Source: Doryteuthis pealeii (Eukaryota > Mollusca > Cephalopoda > Myopsida > Loliginidae). From it: a DNA stretch of 64,000 nt. Shown piece after piece: positions 1 through 12,270 of the stretch. A model generated the notes under the pieces. That model saw only the letters and a list, made by a program, of their open reading frames with translations. It was not told the DNA's origin and ran no database searches. Each line of letters opens with the position of its first letter. Positions within the stretch are counted from its first letter, which is position 1. Made by a program: the position numbers and the translations under genes. The stretch spans positions 118,475,412 to 118,539,411 of the forward strand of contig CM042147.1 in NCBI GenBank assembly GCA_023376005.1, in the 5' to 3' direction.

Positions 1-962
1 TCTTTCCACAGATTATCTAACCTTGCCTTAGAGGTGTTTAGAGATGGGGAATTCACTATTGATGATGGTAGTTTATTCCATATATTCACCACTGTTACTA
101 AAATAATTTTGTCTTGCATTTGCTTTACAACATTTTTTTAAGAGTTTTAATTTATATGTGTTATAGATTTTCTTTTTTTTTTTATCAGTTCTTGCATACA
201 CTCAATTGCACAATTTATTATTACAACTTTGGACAAGTTAGAAATTAATATATTATTACTTTGTTTTATTTTTCAGAAATAGAAAGATCAAATTAGGAAA
301 TTAATTAAACTTTGTTACTTATGCTCATGCCACTGTAGATATTTGTTCTGGTTAAAAAATATGGATAACCTATACAGTTTCAATTTATCTATTTTCTTTA
401 TTTTTATTTTTTTTTTTTTTTTCTTCAGTAAATAGTATTTTTTTTTTTTCTTCAGTAAATAGTAATTTTTTTTTTTTTTCTTCTAAATAGTATTTTTTTT
501 TTTTTTCGTAAGTAGTAATTTTTTTTAATGAAAATGCCATGTAATGAAGTTGAGTGATTGTTTTCATTACATGTAATAGTTTTAATTTTCAATCTGTACC
601 TATTAAACATATATCACATGATGTAGATTATGTCATATAAAACAATTACTAGACCACCACTAATTCTTGAAATATTTCCATATATATTTTAACTGTCATT
701 ATGACTAAGGACATGCTGATAAGATAGAGTACAGTTGACATGTGATGGCACTGACAGTATTAGTACTTTCTTGATGTTAGCTAAACACACACAAGCTGTT
801 TGTGTAACCTGTCATCATAGGCAGAATTTAAACAAATGCATAAAAACCTCTCTTCACTCATGGGTACATATATAATAATAAAACAAATTTTACTAGTAGG
901 TAGGAATAAGTACGATTGTATTTTAGTGTTGATTGCATTTGGACATAGTATATATAAAGAGA

Positions 963-1190
963 GGCCGGGTTAGCTCAGTCGGTAGAGCTTTCGGCTAGAA
1001 ACCACAAGGTTCCTAGTTCGATACTGGTCCTCGCCAACTCAGCGTATGAGTAGCACAGGGATCTGTGCGGTAAAGTGAGGAGCTCCACCTCAGATGCTAA
1101 AACAATCTCCTTGGTCTAGCGCTATTGAAAAAAGGGGATAGATTCCCTCGCTGACTGGCTGATACCGACTTTAGGCCGCCCCGTTGACTA
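963..1190 (+). mobile_element. SINE-A (tRNA-derived)
   Basis: A tRNA-like head with A box TTAGCTCAGTCGGTAGAGC and B box GGTTCCTAGTTCGATAC is followed by a body shared with many other copies here (TCTCCTTGGTCTAGCGCTA, GGGGATAGA, GACTTTAGGCCGCCCCG). Related copies on both strands end in an (ACTTT)n-like tail. Family name unknown to me; SINE-A to SINE-D are labels for this window only. Confidence 0.85.
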
Positions 1191-1247
1191 TATATAAAGA
1201 TAAGTTTCAATTTTTCTTATCACTGCCCATTGACATTACTCCTACTT

Positions 1248-1482
1248 TGTTTAGCTCAGTTGGTAGAGTGTCCACTTAGGAATCATAAGGTTCCTGGTTC
1301 GATACCGGCCTTTGCCAACTCGGTGTATGAGTAGCACAGGGACCTGTGCGGTAAAGGGAGCTGATGGTAGGTGAAGCATTCCACCTCAGAAGCTAAAATA
1401 ATCTCCTTGGTCTAGTGAAAAGGGGATAGACTCCCTTGCTTGTATGGCTGATACCAACATTAGACCACCAACTTTACTATAA
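1248..1482 (+). mobile_element. SINE-A, second copy, diverged
   Basis: Same head (TTTAGCTCAGTTGGTAGAG), B box (GGTTCCTGGTTCGATACC) and body (AATCTCCTTGGTCTAG) as the copy at 963, with more substitutions. The two sit head to tail, less than 60 bp apart. Confidence 0.8.
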
Positions 1483-1609
1483 CAGTCAAACAAATATCAC
1501 TGGATTATGTAGACTAGTTGCCAGAAATAGAAAACTGTAGCGAAATATCCAAAACTTTCTACAACTGTTGAGTCCATTTTACTAGCTTTTCTAAGATTGT
1601 ATATATGAG

Positions 1610-1847
1610 GTATTTACCAACCCCTCTGCACAAGCAGGATGCGACACAAGGTCAATTTCTTAAGCGGAGTTTAACAGGTTTGAATTCAGTTTTCCTTCTC
1701 CTAGACCGGTTGCCTAACCAAGGTTAAAGAGTCATACTTTCCCAGGGGTATTAGCGCTAAGTCAAATGCAATTACCACGTCCAGGATTTGAACTCGGGGT
1801 GACGAGTCCATTTCCCATGACTTTAACCATTACACCACACGCTTCCT
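1610..1847 (-). mobile_element. SINE-B (tRNA-derived)
   Basis: On the minus strand the element begins with GCGTGTGGTGTAATGGTTAA and a GAGTTCAAATCCTGGA B box, and ends GGGGTTGGTAAATAC. The same unit recurs at 2,606, 11,077, 23,752, 41,380, 33,153 and 52,298. The body includes GCTAATACCCYTGGGAAAG and AACTCYGCTTAAG. Confidence 0.82.
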
Positions 1848-1969
1848 ATTTCTAAGATTGTATATGGTAGAATCTGAGTTTAGTGATGTGCATTATTTAC
1901 TAAACAAAGAGAGAAGTACTTTAAACATAGAACATAGTGATTTGTAGCTCAAACCTGCAACTGCCTTTT

Positions 1970-2215
1970 GGCCGGGGTTCCAGTGGCTTCGGCCCTGTAC
2001 CGCCAAAGTTAACAACGTTGATCCCAGAGGGCCATCACCCCAGGCAGCACCTGTCCCCCCCCCCAATTTAAAGGGGCAGGGCTGGGTTTATTGCCTGGTG
2101 CCTTGAGCAGGAATGCCGATGGGATGAACATATTTTTTGCACATGCTCCCATGAGCTTCAGTTCGTGGGTGGTACACATTAATAGGCCTTGTGCCTGATC
2201 TGTATACGTGGTAAA
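1970..2215. mobile_element. Repeat family SINE-C
   Basis: GTTCCAGTGGCTTCGGCCCT, then a C-rich part with CAGGCAGCACCTG and AAAGGGGCAGGGCTGGGTTT. Copies of the same unit lie at 3,999, 4,247, 14,614 and, in part, 27,444 and 45,442. No clear tRNA head. Strand of transcription is undetermined. Confidence 0.6.
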
Positions 2216-2310
2216 TATCATCCATGATCTCCTCAGTGTCCACCAAACCCTTCTTTCCTATTAAAAAATAAGCCAAGAATTAAAGGTGTGTTTGCATTTA
2301 TAGTATTCTA

Positions 2311-2478
2311 TTAACTCTTAACATCCTATACCACCTCATTCCACCCGACCAGAAGTCACATTCGTTTTCCTAATCCATCCCAAATTATAGACTTCATTTA
2401 AATGTAGTATTAAACATATTTAGAAGTCTATATTTTATTATATAGGAAAGGGGCTCTGGAAAGGATGTTAAGAGTTAA
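2311..2478 (+). mobile_element. TTAA-flanked MITE (internally deleted copy)
   Basis: Starts TTAA-CTCTTAACATCCT and ends AGGATGTTAAGAG-TTAA, perfect 13-bp inverted ends inside TTAA. At 168 bp it lacks part of the interior that the 240-bp copies have. A TTAA target is characteristic of piggyBac-type elements; assignment to that superfamily is inference. Confidence 0.75.
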
Positions 2479-2605
2479 ACACTGGTAATTTAATTATGTT
2501 TTGTATTCAATTAAATTTGGTTACAAGGAAAACATTTGAGAAGCTCTGATATAATGTAAGCTAATTCTCTTCACAATGATTTATTTTGATCATATAACCA
2601 TTAAT

Positions 2606-2902
2606 GTGGAGGTGTGTGGGGTAATATTTATCGTCATAGGAAATGGAATTGATGTCCTGGGTTCAAATCTTGGACGGGGCTGTTTGCATTTCACATAGTG
2701 CTAATACCCGTAGGAAAGGTTTGAATCCAACTATTCTCCTTCCAGATATGGGTAAATAGTAGGGCAACTTGGGCTCTTTAACCCTGGTTGGGCAACTAGT
2801 CTAAAGGCAAAACTCTGAATTCAAAATTGTTAAACTCTGCTTAAGGAATTGATCATGTGTCATATCCTACTCGTGTGTAGAGGTTGGTAAATATATATAA
2901 CC
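2606..2902 (+). mobile_element. SINE-B, diverged
   Basis: Matches the SINE-B order: GGGTTCAAATCTTGGACGGG, GCTAATACCCGTAGGAAAGG, CTCTTTAACCCTGGTTGGGC, AAACTCTGCTTAAGGAATTG, ending AGAGGTTGGTAAATATAT. Confidence 0.8.
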
Positions 2903-3611
2903 ATTAATGACTAATATTTAAGTTGCTTTTTTTATGTGTATCATTTATTCTATATTAAGTGTTTAGACTTGATGCTATTGTAAAAACAAACCTCATTTTT
3001 TTGCTACAACACAATGTTATAACTAACATGTGTCTTTAGTTAGTGTGCACTAAATATAGCACAATAAATGGAGATGTGTTGTTGATGTACAATGGTACAA
3101 AATATAAAGGTACTAAATGTAACTATAGTTCAGTGATAGTGGTTGATATAGTACAATGAGGTATATGTACTCTGTATGAAGAGACATTATATATCAGGTC
3201 TCAAATCCCAGTCCTATTGTGTATAGGATCAAGACAGAAAATGAAGAATACCTTTACGTCACAGGAATAGATATTTATTTCTAACTTTTACATTTGCATA
3301 CACTGTCACTCACTGGAGTGATTAAGAAAATCAAGATTCAGTTGTGAGATGAGACTTATTATCAAATTCATAATTGAAGTTTAGGCATCTTCACCTTGTT
3401 TATACAGTTGGAGGAACTCCTAAAATTATATATCTGTGTGTGTGTGCGTGCGCACGCATGCACAGACAAGTTTCTGTTTAACTAAACTGGAATAATTCCT
3501 TATGTAAAAAAAAAAAATGCAGGAAGTGCTGAAGAAATTTTTTGCTAAGACATGCCGGAAAGATAAGAACTAAGAGGAAACACCCAGACTATGATTTGCC
3601 TACCATTACAA

Positions 3612-3866
3612 TCTATTAGTTCAGTCGGTAGAGCAATCGGCTAGAAACCACAAGGTTCCTAGTTCGATGCTGGCCCTCAACTCAGCATATGAATAGCACA
3701 GGGGTCTGTGCGGTAAACTAAGGAGCTGATGGTAGATGTGGTGCTCCACCTCATACGCAAAAAAACAATCTCCTTGGTCTAGGGCTAGTAAAAAGGGGAT
3801 AGACTCCCTCGCTGTATGGCTCATACTGACATTAGGCTGCCCCGACGACTTTACTTACTTTTACTT
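3612..3866 (+). mobile_element. SINE-A
   Basis: TTAGTTCAGTCGGTAGAGCA head, GGTTCCTAGTTCGATGCTGG B box, and CCCCGACGACTTTACTTACT tail. Any small open frame across it is not a gene. Confidence 0.85.
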
Positions 3867-3998
3867 CAGGTAACCATCACACTAATTTCACTTTTTATAG
3901 TCCCCTTACTGCCCCTTATTAACTTCTTAAAGGGACCCATGTATATCATTGTATCACAGGCTCTTGGCTTCTGATCCAGTGAGTGAAGCAAAATATAT

Positions 3999-4145
3999 CG
4001 CGTTATCCCAGGGGCCATTCACCCAGGCAGCATTTGCCCCCTCACCTAAAAGGGATAAGGGCCTGGTTTATTAGTCAGTGTCTGAGGCACCCCTGAAGGA
4101 GAGTGCCAATATGACCATGCATTTGCATTGGCCATTGCATAAGCT
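3999..4145. mobile_element. SINE-C fragment
   Basis: GCGTTATCCCAGGGGCCATT, CAGGCAGCATTTGCCCCCTC and CTGAGGCACCCCTGAAGG match the family-C units at 4,247 and 1,970. Two family-C pieces therefore lie in direct succession. Confidence 0.55.
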
Positions 4146-4246
4146 TTGCTTTGTGTATAGCTCCCCACGTAAAAAAGACGTTAAGTTAATTCGGTCTGGT
4201 TGGAGGACAGGAAAAATATATATGTAAATATATATTAGTATGTAAC

Positions 4247-4470
4247 TCTGGCCGGGGGTCCAGTGGCTTTGGCCCTGGATCTTTACAAGTTAATAGCGTC
4301 GATCCCAGGGGGCTATCCCCCAGGCAATACCTGCCCCCTTGATTTAAAGGGGCAGGGCTGGGTTTATTGACCAGCACCTGAGGCGCCCCCTTGAGGGGGA
4401 ATGCTGACAGGATTGACACAATTTTTGTGTGCCCACGTAAAAACGACTTTGTGTCCAACCCATACAAGTG
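4247..4470. mobile_element. SINE-C, fullest copy
   Basis: GGCCGGGGGTCCAGTGGCTT through GGGGCAGGGCTGGGTTTATT, CCTGAGGCGCCCCCTTGAGG and GGAATGCTGACAGGATTGA. This copy links the part seen at 14,614 with the part seen at 27,444, showing they are one family. Confidence 0.6.
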
Positions 4471-5445
4471 GGGTATGAGGTAAATAAATATCTGTAAGGT
4501 TACCATCACTTGAATTAGACCATCTATATATTAATACTGTTATTCCTTAATCTTCCGTCCGTTAGCATGTTGCAACACCCTCAGGTTAAAATGAGACCCT
4601 CCAAGATTAAATGCAAAAATGTAAATTCTGATTATCTGGTGTCGCTTATCTGCTGAATTTTTATTTTTTATGAGTGTCATCACCTCAGCTAAATAATGGA
4701 CCATTCTGTTTTTATTATAAAGAAAGAAACGACATGCTATACAAGAAATGTAATAAGAAAGAAAAAAAAGAAAGAGTAGGATAAAGATAGAGAGGGTGGG
4801 TGAGAATGTGAAAATCTTAACACTAATCTGTTTCAATTGATGATGAAAAGAAGGAAAGAAAGAAAAAAGAGAGTTAGATCAAGATTATACTTTATGAACA
4901 AATTTAACAATAGCTCTCAAGTAAACATATCAAATGTAATAATTACATTATCATACTGTGGTATATCCAAAGTTCCTGCTAGTGTCTTATTAATTTCCTT
5001 TATACACATTCACTTATTGCTTATTTATATTTATAATTTTCACTAATTCTGTCTCTGTTCTTTTATTAATTTTCTCTTATAAATGATTTATATATTACTT
5101 TTCTTTGGATATTATAAAAAGTCTCCTAAGATTCATTCTCTGGTTGTTATATTATTGAATGTATAAATATATGTACACAATTCTCTTTCACTAAATATTG
5201 GAATCTGACCTTGCTTGTATTAAATTTCTCTTATTCAATTTTCTCTACCCCCATGTGGTTAAGAGTATTATTTATAAAAGCTGGTTTGACTTCTTTTATC
5301 TTTCCATTCTGGAAATATATTTCCCTTGCAACTACAGCTGACCACATATATTTACTAATTTTAACTTATTTTAGCACAAGGTCATAAGTATGGAGCACCC
5401 AGTGAGAGCTAAACCTACCACAGTAGTAGTAATAGTCAAGAATCA

Positions 5446-5836
5446 GTGCCGTTATAGTATGTGGCCTACCTTTTGATTCTGTTATAGTATGTGGCCTACC
5501 CGGTTTAAATGCGTCCTACCTCAGTAAGAGTATATTTATAGATATAAGTAGTAGGCAATTTATTGAAACTAATTATTTTTCACATATATTCAATTTCAAG
5601 AAATGCAATTCAGTCATAAGCTGTGTATATAGTAATTAAAAATAATTAAAAAATAATTTATCCATAATTTACATGAATCAGATCTATTTAATTCTAAAAT
5701 ATTCTAAAATTCTGAAATAGGGTTAGAGTTAGCAGTTATTATAACTTTTATGCTTTTTATGGTAGGCCACATCCTATAAGAGAGACATGATTTTGTAGGC
5801 CACATTCAAAAGGTAAGCCACATACTATAATGGTAC
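5446..5836. mobile_element. TIR element family G (about 390 bp)
   Basis: The left end GTGCCGTTATAGTATGTGGC is mirrored at the right end by GCCACATACTATAATGGTAC, giving terminal inverted repeats of about 25 bp around an AT-rich core. An internal repeat of the end sequence (TTATAGTATGTGGCCTACC twice at the left) is also present. Copies: 19,481-19,770 and a right-half piece at 7,611-7,719. Non-coding, so a MITE-like element. Confidence 0.6.
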
Positions 5837-5840
5837 CCAA

Positions 5841-7605
5841 GAGTCTTCTCAATAGTGTGGTCATTCAATTGATGAATTATTCTGATAAGTGTTTCATATT
5901 TGTTGTTTTTGTGATGTTTTTTACCTGTGTATATTGAATTAATTCACAAGTGTTATCTGTTTATTTGCATTCTTTTTAAATAGTTTTTCTTTTTTGGCTT
6001 TTTTAATTCAATTGAAATAATTCACAGATCAAAACTTTTTGCTTGACAGCAAAACAAAAGCTCTCTTGTCATTTTGTTTTTTACTTTTATTTGAGATTTC
6101 CACTTTTCTTTCTATTTTTATGTATTTACTGTCCTCTTGATTTTCTTTTTCACTAAAATCTTTTATACAACATGCATATTGACTTCTAACTTGCACAACA
6201 ACTGTATTGATCTCATTGTTGTTAAACACATGATGAGGATGAGGTAGCAACAGGTGGGATTTATTTATCGTTTAGAAATTCTACATAAGTCTTGTCTTTG
6301 TATTGTCTGCAAAACCAATTGAGAGATAATCCATTTAATCAAATTCTAATTGCTGTCATAAATCTTTATCATTTATACTCATTGTCCACCTTTAACAAAT
6401 ATGAACATATTGAGAATAAGTAATTGAGTCAATGTTTATATAAAAACTTCTTTTTTCTAACATTTGATAGATCATTCCTTGGATCTTTGTTTTTAAAGAT
6501 TAGAATCCTAATATTAATTAGATTTATGCAATATTTTTAAATGTATGGTGGGTTGTGCAGTGAATTACTTAAAACACACATGATACAGAGGTATGTTGCT
6601 TATACTAAGTCGTAATTATAGGAAGTGCAACCCGGTCCCCTGTCTGAAATTTTCCGGTGAATTTATAAAAAACATCAAAACTACCTGAAGTTTCTTGTGT
6701 TAAAAAAAAAAACTGAAAAGGTACTGTTGTTATCTATATACTATCTCAGTCTTTTTCAAACACCATAGTTCAGATTTATTTATACTCGCATAAATCTATT
6801 ATCTGATTTTCTTTTAACATAACTCAAGAGAATCCGACACAGAACCAGAATTAAGGAAAAGCTAAGGGAGTAAACCAAAATAAATCAGGAGCTGGATAAA
6901 TGGTATGATAAATCCAGTGCTAATCAAAGCGACACTACCCTTGCCAAAATGCATTTAACGCCCTTTGGAAAGTGTGTTTGCTACACGGCAACAGATGAAG
7001 GCTATGCAGTTCAAGTTAACAAAAATTGACACACACAATTTCTCGTAGACGGAAGGATGCAACAACCATACAATAAGAGGATTGCTGTTATTTAACTTTT
7101 TTGTATGCCAAACTTTACTAACCTGACATTGAAATAAAAGATTGGCTATGACCAACATAGCCAGTTGATAAAAGTTTTTAATTTTCTTTTGTAATTTGTT
7201 CTATAATCATAGATAAAAGAACTTTTAGAAAGTTATAGGTGTTTTTCTTTTTCTTTAACTAAACAGGTGTGTGAGTATTGTAACAGCAAAGGTTTGATTT
7301 TTATTTTTAAAATAAGATATTTATTTTCAGTATAACTTTATAGAACAACATATTTACCATTTGGGCCCCACCATCTTTCAGGCAAAGAACTGCTCTATTT
7401 CTTATTTCTTCAGAGAATTCTATAAAAAGCAGAATCAATGGTAAATCAAAGGTTTAATACTTGATGAATACAACTGATGAGTGAAAACTTTCCAGATGTA
7501 ACAATCATTATCTCCTCAAAAAAGAAACCTGTAATCTATTGTTAAAATAGTTTAGTTCTCTAAAAGAAGTTTAGAGTAAAGGAATCCCTTCCAATTTCAT
7601 TGCAT
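5841..7605. other. AT-rich stretch, nothing recognised
   Basis: No exon, transposon end or RNA gene was recognised. It holds scattered T-runs and short unremarkable open frames. Confidence 0.5.
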
Positions 7606-7610
7606 ACATA

Positions 7611-7719
7611 AGGGTTAGGGTTGGGAGTTATTATTATAACCTTATAATATGCTTTTTATGATAGGCCACATACTATAAGAGAGACATGATTTCGTAGGCC
7701 ACATACTATAATGGTACCT
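7611..7719. mobile_element. TIR element family G, right half
   Basis: AGGGTTAGGG...ATAGGCCACATACTATAAGAGAG and the end CCACATACTATAATGGTACC match the right third of the element at 5,446. The left part is absent. Confidence 0.6.
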
Positions 7720-8247
7720 AAATACCTATGTATGTACTGAGATTCCAACATACTCGTAGAATACAATTTATAATGCTTTCACTTTGAGAGAAAATATTCT
7801 ATAGTAAACATTAAAGCATACAAATCTTATTATAGCTTGCTAAAATATATTCACTTGACTCTCAAAAATGTTACATTATATGAGCTCACTAATGATATCT
7901 ATGAGGATGGCAAACAACTCTCTTCTGTTTTAATAAATAAGGCAAAACTTTTAATGTTACATTGTATTTGTCATATCAGTATTTAGTCAAAGACAAGTTT
8001 TTTCCTCAATAAACATTGCAAAATCAAAGTTGAACATTCAACAGGAAACAAAGGCAAAGAAGGAGTATGTTTTTTTTTGATAAGGGATCTTTTGCTAACT
8101 TATTTAAATTTAAAGATCTACTGTTTTTGTGTGTATTCAGTAATAGATTAGATATGATTTAAAAACATTTTTTTTTAATTTTCTTTTATTAATAAAGTAT
8201 TTTATCTTTTTTGAACTTAAATCTATATTGAACAAAAATGCACCCTG

Positions 8248-8264
8248 GAATTTTCTTTTTTTTC

Positions 8265-8306
<42 letters not shown>
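8248..8306. repeat. Poly(T)-rich tract
   Basis: Almost uninterrupted T with three single C. On the minus strand it gives a meaningless poly-lysine open frame. Similar tracts lie at 8,461-8,507 and 8,704-8,732. Confidence 0.9.
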
Positions 8307-8699
8307 CTAAATCTCTTTTTTAAATTCCTAATATTTCCGAAATAAGTAAAGTAAATATCCACATTATTCAAAACACTCTTAGAATGATGCAACTTTAATA
8401 AAAGATGTTAAATAACAGAACACTGCTATCTACTGTAGAATTCTTAACATTTTGCAGCTTTCTTTTCTTGCTTTTCTTTTTCTTTTTTTTTTCCTTTTTT
8501 TTTTTTTCCTGAATTCTAGTTATTTATTTTTTTAAATTAATGTTTAGATTTATAATCTTAAGTTGTATTGACTCATAAATATAAAAAATACACAAAGGTT
8601 CCAGTTTGTTTGTTTTGGGATTTATTTTTTTTGTCTTGGTGATTCAACCAAAACATCACATAACAAAGATGAGTCAATTAATCTGAAAAGAACCCTGAA

Positions 8700-8732
<33 letters not shown>

Positions 8733-8769
8733 ATTCTGTATTGGAATCTTCCTTCAAAATGTAATAGTC

Positions 8770-10010
8770 TACATCAAAAATATACACCTCTACAGATTTT
8801 AGATGTATTAGAATTATGGGCAGTTGTCCATAGTTTTGTGTTAATGAACCTCACTTGCTGGACATAGAAAATAAAGCCTCAGATCTTTTGCCCCCCCCCT
8901 TTCTCCCCCCATTATTGGAAATAAATGATGATAGACTTTTAAAAAGTAAATGTTCTTGGTTTAGTGAAACAGGCAAATGGCCAATGAATTGTGTAAATGA
9001 CTGTTGCAAATCATTACATTTTTCTCTCTTCCCTTCTTAAAAGCTGATAATACTAAATAATGTTTTATTCTTTGTCTGATCGCTTCTGTCTTGTTATAAG
9101 CTTCTAGACATATTGTCAGTTAGGTTTAGTACTCGACAAGCAATGTCTGGCTGGCTGCTCTCCCCACCCCCAATCCCCTTTGGCACTGTTATATATCTTG
9201 ACCAACTGACTTACTATTACATTGACCCAACTAGCAGTATATATATATATTGGCACTTTCTTCTCTTTCATTTAATTATTATTAATAATGATTTTTTAAA
9301 GAGGTTTCTGTTGCAATTTATTTGATTGAGTTTGTTTGCGGAAACTTTTAGTTTGCACACCTGTAAGATGGAAATATTGGCAGTGTAATAAGCTAGTCAG
9401 TAGCTGAAAGACTATGGAACGTTTAAATGATATAAATCATGATTACTGGCAATTTCCTCTCAATTATTACTCACTTTGATATCTTTTTATTGCTCAGGCA
9501 ATAAAGGTGAAGAGTTTGTATTTTACTTTGAGAAAAACACCTTGTAATTCAGTTTGTTTGTAGCTGCTGTGTAATAGGATTTTTATTTAGAACTTGTAGA
9601 AATACTTTCAAAGAATTATTTGTACCATTTGTACTCCTTGATTTTTATTTTTCACCAGCTGGCACATCCTGTCTTCAGGTGTAATACACACCTCTGTAAG
9701 GAAAGAAAATCTTGTCTTTCTCTCTTTCTTCTGTAATACAAAACAAAAACTGTAACAGATTTTTTTTAACATTGATTTATATAGAATATTGGAATATTTT
9801 ACTCGGGTTTGGGCTCATGTATCTTGACATGGAAATTGGAATGTAATATTGAGATTGGGCGGCATATAATGAAGGGTGACAAAACTAATAAAAAAAGTTA
9901 AAGATTACAGTTACAGGAGAGATTGGAGAAATTAGGATTAACTACTTTACTAAAATCAGAATGAGAGGTGATCTAACTGAAACTTACAAAATAAATAATA
10001 GAATTTCTAA
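8770..10010. other. AT-rich stretch, nothing recognised
   Basis: Includes a C8 run near 8,891 and a short TA repeat near 9,238. I recognise no coding exon or known repeat. Confidence 0.45.
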
Positions 10011-10013
10011 TTA

Positions 10014-10015
10014 TG

Positions 10016-10053
<38 letters not shown>
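10014..10053. repeat. (TA)n microsatellite
   Basis: About 20 TA units. Confidence 0.95.
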
Positions 10054-10057
<4 letters not shown>

Positions 10058-10134
10058 ACTGCAAATTTACTGTCAAGGCAAATTTTAAAAAACTGTATAT
10101 TAACTAATTGGATTTTCTTGCTAATAGAGTAATT

Positions 10135-10267
10135 CTTTTCTTTTTTTTTCTTTTCTTTTTTCTTTTTTTTTTTTTTCTTTTTTTCTTTTCTTTTTTCTTT
10201 TCTTTCTTTTTTCTTTTTTTTTTTTTTTTTTTCTTTTCTTTTTTCTTCTTTTTTTTTTTTTTTTTTT
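10135..10267. repeat. Pyrimidine-only tract (T with spaced C)
   Basis: About 130 bases of T with irregularly spaced single C, strongly strand-asymmetric. It precedes a more GC-balanced unclassified segment at 10,300-10,540. Confidence 0.9.
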
Positions 10268-11076
10268 ATTAAATAGTCTAATCAGATAGAGTTTAACATC
10301 ATACCCAGACCTTCAGCTACTGCCTTCTAGTACATATATGATAACCATTCAATTAATCAGAGGAGGCCTCTCCGACTGCCCATCTAGCTCAAGTAAGGTG
10401 CTTAATGGACTGTTGCATGTCATAGACTGCTCGGCCACCAGGATTCCGTCTTTAAGCATCACAGGTGGCCCCATTTAGGGGATTTTATCCCTGTGCAGAG
10501 GTGCAATCAGTGTATTCTATAGCTGATAGGGCTAGATAAATATTGGATGAATTACTTAACAGAATTTGATCTCTATATAGATATTGTATATGTTTTGTGC
10601 ATTTTTTTTTTTTTTTTTGTAAAAATAATAAACAGCAACTTTTTAAAACTAGAATCTTTTGAATGTTAATGACCCTTCTCAGAAATATTGGTTAAAAGCA
10701 TACCTGTATATATATTATTTTTTTTTGGGGGGGGGAGTAACTAACCTTTTCTTTTTCCTTCACTAAGAGATTAAATTATGTAGGTACAGGTATACCCCCA
10801 CCCATATAGTCATCTTTATTTTTCATTAAGGTTGACCTTTTTTCTTTGTTACTGCCTGGGGATGTAAGCTAGTTATGGGTGAATGTTTTTTTCCAAGTAC
10901 TCACTCACCTACTTTTCTCTCACTATCATTGCATTCCCATGTCAAGATATTTTTTCATGAGTGCAAAGAGAAATAGATGTGCCTTTCCCAAGGTTATTTG
11001 AATGGGGTGAACATAAGCATCTTCAGTCAATATTCTCAGTTTAATTATGTTAGCAACAGTTATAATACCTTATATA

Positions 11077-11367
11077 GGAAGCGCGTGGTGTAATAATTAA
11101 AGTCATGGGAAATGGACTCGTCGCTCCGAGTTCAAATCCTGGATGGGGTAATTGCATTTCACTTAGCGCTAATACCCTTGGGAAAGGTATGAATCCTACT
11201 CTCCCTCCAGCTATGGGCAAATAGTAGGGCAGACTGGGCTCTTTAACCTTGGTTAGGCAACCGGTCTAGGAGAAGGAAAACTCTGAATTCAAACCTGTTA
11301 AACTCCGCTTAAGAAATTGACCTTGTGTCGCATCCTGCTCATGCAGAGGGGTTGGTAAATATATATG
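11077..11367 (+). mobile_element. SINE-B, nearly full length
   Basis: GGAAGCGCGTGGTGTAATAA head, GAGTTCAAATCCTGGATGGG B box, GCTAATACCCTTGGGAAAGG body, and the 3' end GAGGGGTTGGTAAATATATA. Best-preserved plus-strand copy outside the duplicated stretch. Confidence 0.87.
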
Positions 11368-11403
11368 TGAGGAAAGAGGATTGGAATGAATCTGACAGAA
11401 TGT

Positions 11404-11588
11404 GGTATTGATATGAGGAACACAAGACCAAAACTCAGACAAACGTATGTAGGATATATATTTTGCTAGAGCGTTGAGCTCGGCATCATCAGTCGCTTTC
11501 TGATGATGCCGAGCTCAACGCTCTAGCGAAATATATATCCTACATACGTTTGTCTGAGTTTTGGTCTTGTGTTCCTCATATCAATACC
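11404..11588. mobile_element. Fold-back element with 89-bp arms and hammerhead-like core
   Basis: Arms 11,404-11,492 and 11,500-11,588 are reverse complements with a single mismatch and a 7-base loop (TCGCTTT). The right arm holds CTGATGA (11,500-11,506) and GAAA (11,528-11,531) separated by a segment that can pair (GAGC/GCTC), which is the order of the conserved hammerhead ribozyme core. A shorter second copy is at 13,328. Hammerhead motifs are known from Penelope-like retroelements; that origin is inference. Confidence 0.6.
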
Positions 11589-11766
11589 TTTTATATACAC
11601 ACCAAACACAAAGAAGGGCATATTGAAAAGTTCTTTACCTTATCTATACACTACTCCACATATTTAATACATTTGGCACATTGTTTTTCAAGTTTCTTTA
11701 ACTCCTCCAAAAAAATTCAATAAAGTAATTTATTCTTAGTTGGACTGAGAACTTTTCAGTATCCTT

Positions 11767-11767
<1 letters not shown>

Positions 11768-11818
<51 letters not shown>
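11768..11818. repeat. (TG)n(TA)n microsatellite
   Basis: About 8 TG units followed by about 17 TA units. Confidence 0.95.
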
Positions 11819-11823
<5 letters not shown>

Positions 11824-11837
11824 GATAATATTTTTTT

Positions 11838-11960
11838 TTTAAGTAAAGTAGGCAGGCCATATTATCCGGATAAGGACATCTATCACCTTTTCGCTAGTGC
11901 TAGACCAAGATTGTTTTTGCATCTGAGGTGGAGCCCCACCCCGTCAGCTCCCCACGTTTG
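11838..11960 (-). mobile_element. SINE-A fragment
   Basis: AAGTAAAGTAGGCAGGCC, CTTTTCGCTAGTGCTAGACC and CATCTGAGGTGGAG are the SINE-A tail and body on the minus strand; the tRNA head is missing. Confidence 0.6.
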
Positions 11961-12241
11961 ATTGTATCACAGGAGGAAAATCAGAATAGTCTGACACTTT
12001 GTGACATTGGTCATAAGGATGGATCAGGGCTGTTTAGGGCATGGCTCTTACCCCTCATGCATGGGACCCCTCATTAAAAGGACATGTTGAATAACACAAC
12101 CAATGAGATATAGTTAAATGCTAGATAACAAAATTACCCTTTTTTTTTCTTTTTCTTTTCAATGATAAATAGGAAATAGCTCTAAGTGATCACCTCATTT
12201 TATGAATACTACAAACAGATAGCTTGTTCACAGCTATTTAC

Positions 12242-12270
12242 AGGCAAAGAGAGAGAGAGAGAGAGAGAAA
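12242..12270. repeat. (GA)n microsatellite
   Basis: About ten GA units. Confidence 0.9.

Noticed and set aside
1..141. Open frame from the window start (SFHRLSNLALEVFRDG...) to a TAA at about 139
   Set aside because: It could be the end of an exon or a transposon-derived frame, but I recognise no family and see no supporting splice site, so it is not annotated as coding.
963..1035. Possible functional tRNA genes at SINE heads
   Set aside because: A and B boxes are present, but the acceptor stems do not close and every copy continues into the same SINE body.
8189..8392. Minus-strand open frame with a long poly-lysine run
   Set aside because: It is a translated poly(T) tract.
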